NCBI GenBank assembly: GCA_910589105.1
Contig: CAJUST010000032.1
Location: 1 to 21,866 of the forward strand
Reading direction: 5' to 3'
DNA: 21,866 nucleotides
From: an uncultured Lachnospiraceae bacterium
GTDB taxonomy: Bacteria > Bacillota > Clostridia > Lachnospirales > Lachnospiraceae
Positions within the stretch are counted from its first letter, which is position 1. Every line of letters begins with the position of its first letter. Below the pieces are notes generated by a model. That model was not told where the DNA came from. It worked only from the letters and a program-made list of their open reading frames with translations, and searched no databases. A program made the translations under genes and the position numbers. This document shows, piece by piece, positions 16,301 to 21,866 of this stretch.

Positions 16301-16526
16301 AAGCGAGGGCAGTGAAGAAATTCTGAAATCCATTCGTGCCGGATACGTCAGCTATGTGATTAACACCCGCGCTATTTTGTCCGGTGTACATTACGAGGAC
16401 GGCGTGGCAATCCGCCGGTGCGCTGCGGAAAATAACATCACCATGCTGACATCGCTGGATACGGTTAAGGTGCTCTTGGATGTGCTGGAGGAAACCACCA
16501 TCGGCATTTCTACTATCAATTCATAA
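13347..16526 (+). CDS. carB: Carbamoyl-phosphate synthase large chain
   Basis: 1059 residues, full length for the family (about 1070). Two tandem ATP-grasp halves are visible. The first starts KKVLVIGSGPIVIGQAAEFD and carries RPAFTLGGTGGG and EVNPRVSRSSALASKA. The second repeats the pattern with KIVVLGSGPIRIGQGVEFDY, RPSFVLGGRAMQIV and EVNPRSSRTVPFLSKA. One half makes carboxyphosphate and carbamate, the other carbamoyl phosphate, joined to CarA by an ammonia tunnel. The C-terminal MGS-like allosteric domain (about residue 930 on, GTANYLKKHGIRTRIRRKL) is shorter than in E. coli but present. No frame disruption occurs over 3.2 kb, in contrast with the flanking pseudogenes. Confidence 0.97.
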   Translation: MAKRTDIKKVLVIGSGPIVIGQAAEFDYAGTQACLALKEEGYEVALCNSNPATIMTDTAIADKVYMEPLTLEYISKIVRYERPDAILPGIGGQTGLNLAMQLEKKGVLAECRVELLGTPSSSIERAEDRELFKELCEELGEPVLPSDIATSMEEGLAVAQKIGFPVVLRPAFTLGGTGGGFADNKEEFLPLMKNALSLSPVHQVLIEKSIKGFKEIEYEVMRDANDTAIAICNMENLDPVGIHTGDSIVVCPSQTLTNKEYHMLRNSALKIIRALKIEGGCNVQFALEPHSFQYYLIEVNPRVSRSSALASKASGYPIARVSAKIGVGMTLDEIQIANTPASFEPAMDYIVTKMPCFPFDKFTDANNSLSTQMKATGEVMSVGRSAEESLLKAVRSLEIGLTHLRHTKFDNSAVTELLSYIKIGTDDRIYAIAELFRKECGIETITESTAINRFFLQKIKNIVDMERCLLENQGNDSVFRRAKQMGFSDKEIARLWNRSETEIYGMRKAAGIHPVYKMIDTCASEFESYIPYFYSTYADENESVISDKKKIVVLGSGPIRIGQGVEFDYSTVHAVKTIKEAGYEAIIINNNPETVSTDYTCSDKLYFEPLCVENVMDIIDMEKPYGVIATLGGQTAINLAEPLAEMGVPIIGTDKNAIDRAENRDSFEKLLAELHIPQPKGKAVTNIEDGLSAAEEIGYPVLVRPSFVLGGRAMQIVAKPEQLRHYLKTAVEIDEDKPVLVDKYIRGKEVEVDAVCDGERVFIPGIMELVERTGVHSGDSISIYPSFSISEQVKEKIIDYTKRLGIGIGIIGLFNIQFIVDEQENVFIIEVNPRSSRTVPFLSKATGFNLADIATLVIMGKNLEQQGFTDIYPKEKERFYVKVPAFSFSKLRGMDAYLSPEMKSTGEAIGYDKKLHRAMYKAMAASGIHLQNYGTVVVTLADEDKAEALPLVRRFYNLGFNIEATVGTANYLKKHGIRTRIRRKLSEGSEEILKSIRAGYVSYVINTRAILSGVHYEDGVAIRRCAAENNITMLTSLDTVKVLLDVLEETTIGISTINS

Positions 16527-16537
16527 GAGAGATTACA

Positions 16538-16975
16538 ATGAGATTTACAAAAAGGCATGGGCTTGAAATGATTATTTCTATTTTTACGGAGACTTGAAAA
16601 ATCCGGAAGAATAGTCTCGAAGGCTTTCTGACCGGCATTTCGGAACTAGCTCCGATGGAATTATCACTATTGGTTCTTCTGATTTTGCCGATTTTAAGAT
16701 GAGAATCTTCAATGCAGACGGCAGTGAGGCCATGATGCGCGGAAACAAAATCCGCTGTGTCGGGAAATATGTCTATGACAAGAGGTATACCGATAAAAAG
16801 CGGCTGAAAATCGAAACCTTGTCGGGCGAGAAATATTTGTCCTTGCAAACATGGGGAGGCAAGGTCACTGAAGTTACCGTGTCGATGTGGAAATCTATGG
16901 CAGATCCTCCCGTGACTCTGAATACAGCCTATGGAGGGGTAAAAATAACGCCTGTTTCCATGGGATCAAAAAACT
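16538..16975 (+). pseudogene. dapF: Decayed diaminopimelate epimerase
   Basis: Starting 12 bp after carB, MRFTKRHGL matches the DapF N-terminus MRFTKMHGLGNDY. The frame then shifts (a 1-nt indel near 16560) and contains a stop. Later parts read SDRHFG, SSDGIITIGSSDFADFKMRI, FNADGSEAMM, RGNKIRCVGKYVYD and TDKKRLKIETLSGEKYL. Similarity stops at TPVSMG around 16966, before the second catalytic cysteine region. The first catalytic Cys of the normal MCGNGIRC motif is replaced by Arg (MMRGNKIRC). The gene would have made meso-diaminopimelate for lysine and peptidoglycan, so an intact copy or another route must exist elsewhere in the genome. About 170-180 of about 280 residues are left. Confidence 0.9.
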
Positions 16976-16996
16976 TTTTTTATTTTTTCCTAGGTC

Positions 16997-17027
16997 TTGT
17001 TTGTGACGCTGCGTAATGATTTATAAT
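16997..17027 (+). promoter_or_regulatory. MerR-type promoter with 19-bp spacer and dyad
   Basis: TTGTTT (16997-17002) and TATAAT (17022-17027) are 19 nt apart, the elongated spacing typical of promoters activated by MerR-family regulators. Within the spacer, ACGC-T-GCGT (17006-17014) is a perfect dyad suited to dimer binding. It lies directly upstream of the merR gene, so autoregulation of the whole regulator-transporter operon is likely. Evidence is by eye. Confidence 0.5.
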
Positions 17028-17049
17028 CTTACTCAGGAGGTAAAAAATA

Positions 17050-17850
17050 ATGGCAAAAAACAGAACTATTCCAAAGGGATTTATGACAGTGGGCGAAGCC
17101 GCAAAGAAAATGAACGTTACTGTCCGTACTTTACAATACTACGATAAGGAAGGGCTTCTTTCCCCATCTGCAGAAAGCGAAGGAGGACGTAGACTTTATA
17201 CAAATAAAGATTTAGTTATGCTTCATCAGATTATATCTTTGAAATCACTGGGGTTTTCTTTGGGCGATATCAAACGCCGATTGATTTCTTTGGAAACGCC
17301 GGCTGATGTTGCAAATGCTCTTTCAGATCAGGCAGAGAACATACAGAGGAAAATAGAACAGCTTAAAACTTCTCTGGCGGCTGTCCTGCAGCTAAAAGAG
17401 GAAGTTTTACAAATGCAGACAGTTAATTTTAGAAAGTACGCAGATATTATTGTCAACCTTCAGATGAACAATGAATATTACTATTTAATCAAAAAATTTG
17501 ATGATGATACGCTTGACTATATCCGTACCCGTTTTAACCAAGACACCGGTTTTGAATTTATCAATAGATTTCATTATTTGAGCGATAAAATACTAAAGCT
17601 TCAAAAGGAGAACGCCCCGCCAGAAAGCGAAAAATGCCAACAGGCAGTAAAGGAATATTGGGACATGATTATGGAGTTTACAAACGGCGATATGAGTATG
17701 CTTCCGAAATTGATGGAGATTGGAAACATAGACGCCGCTGCAAACGCATGGGAAGAAAGGCAAAAAATCGTAAACGATTATCTAGAGCCAGCTTTGCAAG
17801 TCTATTTTTCAAGGCTTGGAGTAAATCTGTTTGGGGAGATGGAACAATGA
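17050..17850 (+). CDS. MerR-family transcriptional regulator
   Basis: 266 residues. The N-terminal winged helix is canonical: MTVGEAAKKMNVTVRTLQYY, then DKEGLLSPSAESEGGRRLY and LKSLGFSLGDIKRRL. A coiled coil follows (about residues 80-120, ending KTSLAAVLQLKEEVLQMQ). The C-terminal 140 residues form a helical domain resembling the effector domains of drug-sensing MerR proteins such as TipA, judged only by length and helicity. AGGAGG lies nine bases upstream of the ATG. The stop overlaps the ATG of the ABC ATPase gene (ATGA at 17847-17850), so regulator and exporter form one operon, probably induced by a compound the exporter removes. The ligand cannot be inferred. Confidence 0.9.
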   Translation: MAKNRTIPKGFMTVGEAAKKMNVTVRTLQYYDKEGLLSPSAESEGGRRLYTNKDLVMLHQIISLKSLGFSLGDIKRRLISLETPADVANALSDQAENIQRKIEQLKTSLAAVLQLKEEVLQMQTVNFRKYADIIVNLQMNNEYYYLIKKFDDDTLDYIRTRFNQDTGFEFINRFHYLSDKILKLQKENAPPESEKCQQAVKEYWDMIMEFTNGDMSMLPKLMEIGNIDAAANAWEERQKIVNDYLEPALQVYFSRLGVNLFGEMEQ

Positions 17851-18662
17851 GAAACGTAATACAAGTCTGTGATTTAAAGAAAAGTTATGGCAGTCATATG
17901 GTTCTCAAAGGGATTGATTTTCAAATAGAAAAAGGAGAAATTTTTGCGCTGCTTGGCGTAAACGGGGCAGGAAAAACGACAGCGCTTGAATGTATCGAAG
18001 GTTTAAGAAAATATGACAGCGGAGCAGTTGCCGTAAATGGAAAAATGGGCATTCAGTTACAATTATCATCTTTGCCCGCCCATATTAAGCCGATGGAGGC
18101 TGTCAATCTATTTGCAAAGTGGAATAAAGTAAAAAGTGATGATACCATGCTAAATGCGCTTGGCATCAAAGAAATGCAAAGAAAACAGTATATTCAATTA
18201 TCCACAGGCCAGAAAAGACGGTTACATCTCGCCCTTGCGCTTATCAGCAATCCTGATGTTATTTTTCTCGATGAACCAACTGCAGGGCTTGACGTTGAAG
18301 GAAGACTGTCACTCCACGAACAAATCCGAAAGCTAAAATCACATGGAAAAACAATCGTTCTGGCAAGCCATGATATGGCTGAAGTGGAAACCTTATGTGA
18401 CCGCATTGCCATTTTGAATAACGGAAAAATTGTCTTTTGCGGCACAGCTTTAGAACTGACTGATAAAGCCGGGAGAAAATACGTGATCCATATTAAGACA
18501 CAGCAGGAAGACAGAGAGTTTGAAACGGACAATATCGAAGACACTTTGATATCCTTACTCAGTGAGTTAAAACAGAAGAAAATTCATGTGTTAGATATTA
18601 AGGTTGACCGTGGCTCACTGGAACGGCATTTTATCGAAATGGCAAGGAGAATAGAAGAATGA
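17847..18662 (+). CDS. ABC transporter ATP-binding protein
   Basis: 271 residues. It is the nucleotide-binding subunit powering the membrane subunit encoded next. Walker A is GVNGAGKTT (about residues 37-45), the signature LSTGQKRRL, Walker B VIFLDEPTAGLD and the switch histidine in LASHDM. The C-terminal extension after residue 220 is typical of ABC-2/drug-exporter ATPases. The frame is open upstream to 17634 through merR, but ATG 17847 matches the family start (MRNVIQVCDLKKSYG), and GGGGAGATGGAAC precedes it. It overlaps both merR and the permease by 4 nt, implying coupled translation. Confidence 0.93.
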   Translation: MRNVIQVCDLKKSYGSHMVLKGIDFQIEKGEIFALLGVNGAGKTTALECIEGLRKYDSGAVAVNGKMGIQLQLSSLPAHIKPMEAVNLFAKWNKVKSDDTMLNALGIKEMQRKQYIQLSTGQKRRLHLALALISNPDVIFLDEPTAGLDVEGRLSLHEQIRKLKSHGKTIVLASHDMAEVETLCDRIAILNNGKIVFCGTALELTDKAGRKYVIHIKTQQEDREFETDNIEDTLISLLSELKQKKIHVLDIKVDRGSLERHFIEMARRIEE

Positions 18663-19375
18663 ACATTTTTTTATATAGTGTAGCGTTACAGTGGAAATTG
18701 GATATACGCAGTAAATCTTTGTTAGTTACCTGTTACATCGTTCCGCTTATGTTCTTTTTTCTGATAGGCGGAATTTTTACTTCTGTAATGCCTGAAATGG
18801 GAAGTACACTAATACAATCTATGGTTGTGATGAGTGTTTCCATGGGTGCGTTTATTGGGTTACCGCCATCATTGATTGAAACTTATGGAAGTGATGTAAA
18901 AAAAGTTTATAAAGCAAACGGAGCGCCTTTATATTTAGGTCTTGTTACAATGTTCCTTTCTGCATTTGCGCATTTGATGATTAGCTGTGTCATTATATTG
19001 CTGCTTGCCCCTATCCTGTTTAAAGCAACTTTGCCAGCGCAGCTTCCGCTTTTCTTTCTTTCGCTTGCTTTGTATAGTATTGTATCACTGAGCATTGGAA
19101 GCGTATTAGGGTTGCTTGTAAAAAATCAGGCAAAATTGACGATGATAGCGCAGCTTTTGTTTTTACCCTCGATTATGCTTTCGGGGATTATGTTCCCTAT
19201 CGGCTTATTGCCCGGTTATCTTGAAACCATAGGGCGTATTTTCCCAGCTTCTTGGGGATACTGCCTGATGTTAGATAATGGATTTTGCTTTGAGAATTTA
19301 TGGTATCTAATTCTTATTTTTTGTGTGGCAGTATTGTTATGCGGATTACTTTTAAATAAACAAAAATCTGAATAG
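18659..19375 (+). CDS. ABC-2 type transporter permease
   Basis: 238 residues with six hydrophobic segments, as expected for an ABC-2 family membrane subunit: LLVTCYIVPLMFFFLIGGIF, MGAFIGLPPSL, LVTMFLSAFAHLMISCVIIL, LFFLSLALYSIVSLSIGSVL, LLFLPSIMLSGIMFPIGLLP and LILIFCVAVLLCGLLL. The segment SIMLSGIMFPIGLLPGYLE near residue 170-190 is the conserved ABC-2 signature region. Two permease and two ATPase subunits would form an exporter for a lipid, drug or peptide; the substrate is unknown. It is the last gene of the merR operon. Confidence 0.9.
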   Translation: MNIFLYSVALQWKLDIRSKSLLVTCYIVPLMFFFLIGGIFTSVMPEMGSTLIQSMVVMSVSMGAFIGLPPSLIETYGSDVKKVYKANGAPLYLGLVTMFLSAFAHLMISCVIILLLAPILFKATLPAQLPLFFLSLALYSIVSLSIGSVLGLLVKNQAKLTMIAQLLFLPSIMLSGIMFPIGLLPGYLETIGRIFPASWGYCLMLDNGFCFENLWYLILIFCVAVLLCGLLLNKQKSE

Positions 19376-19455
19376 ATTGGAGGACAGCCGTTTCATATAG
19401 AATAAAATGAATAGATTGCCCCGACAATCCCGAAAACAGCATTATAATACAGACA

Positions 19456-19489
19456 AAGGGGCAAATCCCGAAACGTAGATTTGTCCCTT
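19456..19489. repeat. Stem-loop downstream of the ABC operon
   Basis: AAGGGGCAAATC (19456-19467) and GATTTGTCCCTT (19478-19489) can pair over 12 bp with one G-U pair, around a 10-nt loop. There is no T run after it on the plus strand, so it may be a weak terminator, an mRNA-stabilising 3' hairpin or a protein site. It sits just before the 35-bp tandem array. Confidence 0.4.
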
Positions 19490-19500
19490 AGAAACGAATG

Positions 19501-19675
19501 ATATATCTTAGATCAGTTTTTGACCTTTACACAAGATATATTTTAGATCAGTTTTTGAGATTTACAAAAGACATGTCTTAGATCAGTTTTTGAGATTTAC
19601 AAAAGACATGTCTTAGATCAGTTTTTGAGATTTACAAAAGACATATTTTAAATCAGTTTTAACCTTTACACAAAC
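19501..19675. repeat. Five tandem 35-bp repeats
   Basis: TTA-GATCAG landmarks occur at 19508, 19543, 19578, 19613 and 19648, exactly 35 bp apart. The unit is TTAGATCAGTTTTTGA, then GATTTACAAAAGACATGTC, where the outer units have CCTTTACACAAG instead. The middle copies contain the perfect palindrome AAGACATGTCTT at the unit boundary; outer copies are degenerate (AAGATATATTTT, AAGACATATTTT). There are no spacers, so it is not CRISPR, and no coding frame runs through it. It could be iterons of another origin, an array of protein-binding sites or a variable tandem repeat. Confidence 0.85.
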
Positions 19676-19704
19676 TTTGAAATAGTCTTATTATGGGAAA
19701 AATA

Positions 19705-19746
19705 AAAAGCTAACAAACCTAAATTTTTATAAGTTTGTTAGCTTTT
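19705..19746. terminator. 14-bp inverted repeat, possible bidirectional terminator
   Basis: AAAAGCTAACAAAC (19705-19718) and GTTTGTTAGCTTTT (19733-19746) are perfect complements around a 14-nt A/T-rich loop. The arm ends in TTTT on the plus strand and the other arm gives TTTTTATTTTT on the minus strand. It could therefore end transcription both from the ABC operon and from the convergent minus-strand gene. The GC content of the stem is modest. Confidence 0.55.
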
Positions 19747-19795
19747 GGCTCAACATATCAATGCTTTTCTAGGATTTTATCAATCAACCCGAAAT

Positions 19796-20377
19796 TTACT
19801 GTTTTTTTGAGAGCCATTCTTGGAGAGATTCCCCAGCCTTTCCCGCGCCGCGCGCTTTTTGGATCGTGCGCCATGCGGCTTTTTCATCGTCTGCCGGCAA
19901 AACCAAGACGGCTTTTTTGCCCGAAAGATCCGAGTTGGAATTATCGTCTAAAATGCGTGAAACGTCACAAACTCCGAAAATTAAAATGTCCATGTCTGCT
20001 GACGAATAGAAAAACTAAAATCTTCATCTCCTGAAATGTCAATGGCCGTTCCCTGTTCATCTTGCATAACGGCCCAGTAAATCCATGGATGCGTATCTGC
20101 CCATTTCCTTCCGGATAACTGTAGGCTGTTTAGACAAATGCCGTCCTCATTGTTGCCAAACACATAATGTTTGCGCGTCAGTGATGCCCGCGCCGGGATA
20201 ATGGCGGATTCGTTTTCTCCAGTTCCCCAGATCAGGCAGGCGTTTCCAACAATCTCCGGTTTTGGCTGATCCATGGGATTGTTGAAGCGGTGAATGGCAA
20301 TCTGCAGGATGCTTAACAGCAATACCGCTCCCAATATGGCAAGGAGAATGCAAATTGGTTTTTGGATTATTTTTCAT
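19796..20377 (-). pseudogene. Membrane-anchored protein of unknown function, two frameshifts
   Basis: Starting at ATG 20377 (AGGAGG upstream), the product begins MKNNPK, then changes frame at a T5 run on the plus strand (20359-20363). The continuing frame gives ICILLAILGAVLLLSILQIA, an N-terminal membrane anchor, then GNACLIWGTGENESAIIPAR, HYVFGNNEDGICLNSLQLSG and WADTHPWIYWAVMQDEQGTA. A second change at 20010-20014 leads to MDILIFGVCDVSRILDD and a charged C-terminus ending EWLSKKQ. Restored, it would be about 190 residues with one anchor and an outside domain. I do not recognise the family. Both breaks are single-base indels in 5-nt homopolymers, so a sequencing error is possible. Confidence 0.65.
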
Positions 20378-20582
20378 CTAAAAACCTCCTTTTTATAGTG
20401 TGCAATCCACATAGCTTGCATCCATTAAAGTAAAGAAGACAATTTGCATTAAGGAAAATTCGAAGTTATGATTACTGGAAGCTACATATAATATTGAAAA
20501 GATTTTGGCAGTTTTTTATCCTTGGCTTTGCGGAAAATAAATGGGCATAAAAATGAATCGGTAATTTTATTTTAAATGTAAT

Positions 20583-21122
20583 TTAATAGTTTTCAGCGCT
20601 TATTTCAAAGTAACTCTGTGGGTGGGCGCAGGTAGGGCAGACTTCGGGAGCTTTTGTTCCGACTACAATGTGTCCGCAGTTTCTGCATTCCCAGACTTTC
20701 ACTTCGCTTTTTTCAAAGACAGATGCAGTTTCCACATTTTTTAAAAGCGCGCGGTATCTTTCTTCGTGGCGTTTTTCGATTTCTCCGACACGGCGGAATT
20801 TTTCAGCTAATTCAGGGAATCCTTCCTCCTCCGCTGTTTTGGCAAACCCTTCATACATATCTGTCCATTCATAATTTTCTCCGTCGGCTGCAGCCTTTAA
20901 GTTTTCAGCGGTGTCCCCAATCCCGTTTAACTCTTTGAACCACATTTTTGCATGTTCTTTTTCGTTATCTGCAGTTTTTAGAAAAAGAGCTGAAATCTGC
21001 TCGAATCCTTCTTTTTTTGCTTTAGAGGCAAAATATGTATATTTGTTCCTTGCCTGTGATTCGCCTGCAAATGCGGCTTCTAAATTTTTCTCCGTCTGTG
21101 TTCCGGCATATTTAGCGCTCAT
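20583..21122 (-). CDS. rbr: Rubrerythrin
   Basis: 179 residues. A cytoplasmic non-haem di-iron peroxidase that removes hydrogen peroxide in anaerobes. The N-terminal ferritin-like four-helix bundle supplies iron ligands in AFAGESQARNKY, DNEKEHAKMWF and VGEIEKRHEERY. The C-terminal rubredoxin-like domain has CRNCG and CPTCAHPQSYFE, binding one iron with four cysteines. I chose ATG 21122 (MSAKYAGTQTEKNLEAAFAG) because GGAGG lies seven bases upstream and a family-typical sequence follows. An upstream ATG at 21188 would add 22 residues overlapping the promoter. It is a single-gene unit with its own promoter. It supports an anaerobic host. Confidence 0.95.
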   Translation of the reverse strand: MSAKYAGTQTEKNLEAAFAGESQARNKYTYFASKAKKEGFEQISALFLKTADNEKEHAKMWFKELNGIGDTAENLKAAADGENYEWTDMYEGFAKTAEEEGFPELAEKFRRVGEIEKRHEERYRALLKNVETASVFEKSEVKVWECRNCGHIVVGTKAPEVCPTCAHPQSYFEISAENY

Positions 21123-21159
21123 TTGATTTCCTCCATATATTTTGATATTAGTATTTATA

Positions 21160-21188
21160 GTTATAGTATTGAAAGGATATTTTGTCAA
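21160..21188 (-). promoter_or_regulatory. Rubrerythrin promoter
   Basis: On the minus strand, TTGACA (21188-21183) and TATAAC (21165-21160) are 17 nt apart, 38 bp before the start codon. A good sigma-A promoter. No clear PerR-type dyad was seen. Confidence 0.6.
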
Positions 21189-21413
21189 TAGTTGTTTCGG
21201 AAATACATTTTCTGCTTTGTAGGATTACAATACATCATGTAAACCAGAAGATGAGAAAACTTTAAAATGTGTTTAAGATAACAGACACAACGTGAAGTGA
21301 ATATCTTATTTGGCAAAATTACAGAATCTCCGTTATTTTATTTTGACAATGCTAAAATCTTGGTTCCCAGAATTGTATGCCGTTGCAGCCGTATATTTTC
21401 TATTCGACTTTTT
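21189..21413. other. Intergenic region without recognised features
   Basis: Between the methyltransferase end and the rubrerythrin promoter. AT-rich, no open frame with a ribosome site and no strong inverted repeat recognised. Confidence 0.4.
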
Positions 21414-21866
21414 TTAAAGATAGGACTTATTAGCGATTGCTTTCACTAGCAGCATCATGGGACGACGCAGTTCGTCTTTCATGCCCGGAATATGCATCAT
21501 TTCTTCGGGTGGCTGCGCTTCTTCCACCACTTCAAGCTTAAAACCACTATTTAGTAAACCCATTAAGATTTGCGTAAGTGTGTGATGTTGTTTTGTTACA
21601 TTAAATCCGAGAAAATTTGTTTTTCGCTCTCCGGGATAAAAGTAATGATCAAGCGGCCAGTATTGCGGTTTTCCCTCATTGGCATAAACCCAGTCTTGCC
21701 CTACGCCAGATGTAAAAATTGGGTGTTCCATGTTGAAAAGAAATACTCCGTCTGGTTTCAACGTTTGATGTATTTTTGAAATATCTCATCTATATTTTCG
21801 ATATAGTGCAGAGCCAAATTGGAGACAACGCAATCCCATGTATTTGCCGGATATTCATATTCCTCT
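21414..21866 (-). pseudogene. Class I SAM-dependent methyltransferase, frameshifted and cut by the window edge
   Basis: Read from the window end on the minus strand, EEYEYPANTWDCVVSNLALH and YIENIDEIFQK carry the motif IV region (D.V.SNLALHY) of class I methyltransferases. A missing base in the A5 run (21773-21777) shifts the frame. The downstream frame then reads IHQTLKPDGVFLFNMEHP, motif post-IV of the same fold. It continues through a C-terminal part (QDWVYANEGKPQYWPLDHYF, GMKDELRRPMMLLVKA) to the stop at 21414. The SAM-binding glycine-rich N-terminus lies outside the window. The substrate is unknown. The frame change could be real decay or a homopolymer sequencing error; correcting it restores one continuous protein. 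Confidence 0.8.

Noticed and set aside
19501..19675. CRISPR array
   Set aside because: The full 35-bp period is repeated sequence with no spacers.
21123..21188. Upstream ATG for rubrerythrin
   Set aside because: It overlaps the promoter boxes; the family begins at MSAKYAGTQTEKNL with GGAGG ahead.

Overview
The window reads as a low-GC Gram-positive anaerobe of the Clostridia, probably Oscillospirales/Ruminococcaceae-like. The grounds are a type III glutamine synthetase, an Asn-type T-box leader, rubrerythrin, TnpV-type transposon debris, strong AGGAGG ribosome binding sites and TTGACA/TATAAT promoters. No species can be named from the sequence alone.

Left part (about 1-5980), very AT-rich: a plasmid-type maintenance module. 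After a truncated XRE-type HTH fragment come four copies of a 15-bp palindrome (putative parS/operator), a promoter, and parA-parB. A frame-broken small membrane protein and about 800 bp of decayed sequence follow. A minus-strand Cys-rich HTH protein, transcribed away from an iteron array (32-33 bp spacing), looks like a replication initiator with its origin. The module ends in a remnant of tnpV that abuts the next promoter.

Middle part (5979-16970), higher GC: a same-strand nitrogen cluster. glnN (GSIII) has a leader with two AnnGnn-hexaloop hairpins, each overlapping a terminator-like stem, which fits ANTAR-type antitermination. Then come an amt::glnK deletion scar, an Asn T-box, asnB, a scar made of purC-like and pyrG fragments, purF, carA, carB and a decayed dapF. 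All five intact enzymes make or consume glutamine amide nitrogen. The lost genes sense ammonium or use glutamine (amt, glnK, pyrG) or belong to purine or lysine synthesis (purC, dapF), so the cluster has been pared down around a glutamine core.

Right part (17000-21866): a MerR regulator with a typical 19-bp-spacer promoter, translationally coupled to an ABC-2 ATPase and permease. Next are a five-copy 35-bp tandem array and a stem-loop. On the minus strand lie a membrane-anchored pseudogene with two frameshifts, rubrerythrin with its promoter, and a frameshifted SAM methyltransferase cut by the window edge.

The strongest leads are the glnN leader, the Rep/iteron/parABS replicon beside core nitrogen genes (chromid or integrated plasmid), the 35-bp array and the fusion scars. 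Several breaks sit in homopolymer runs, so some may be sequencing errors rather than decay.
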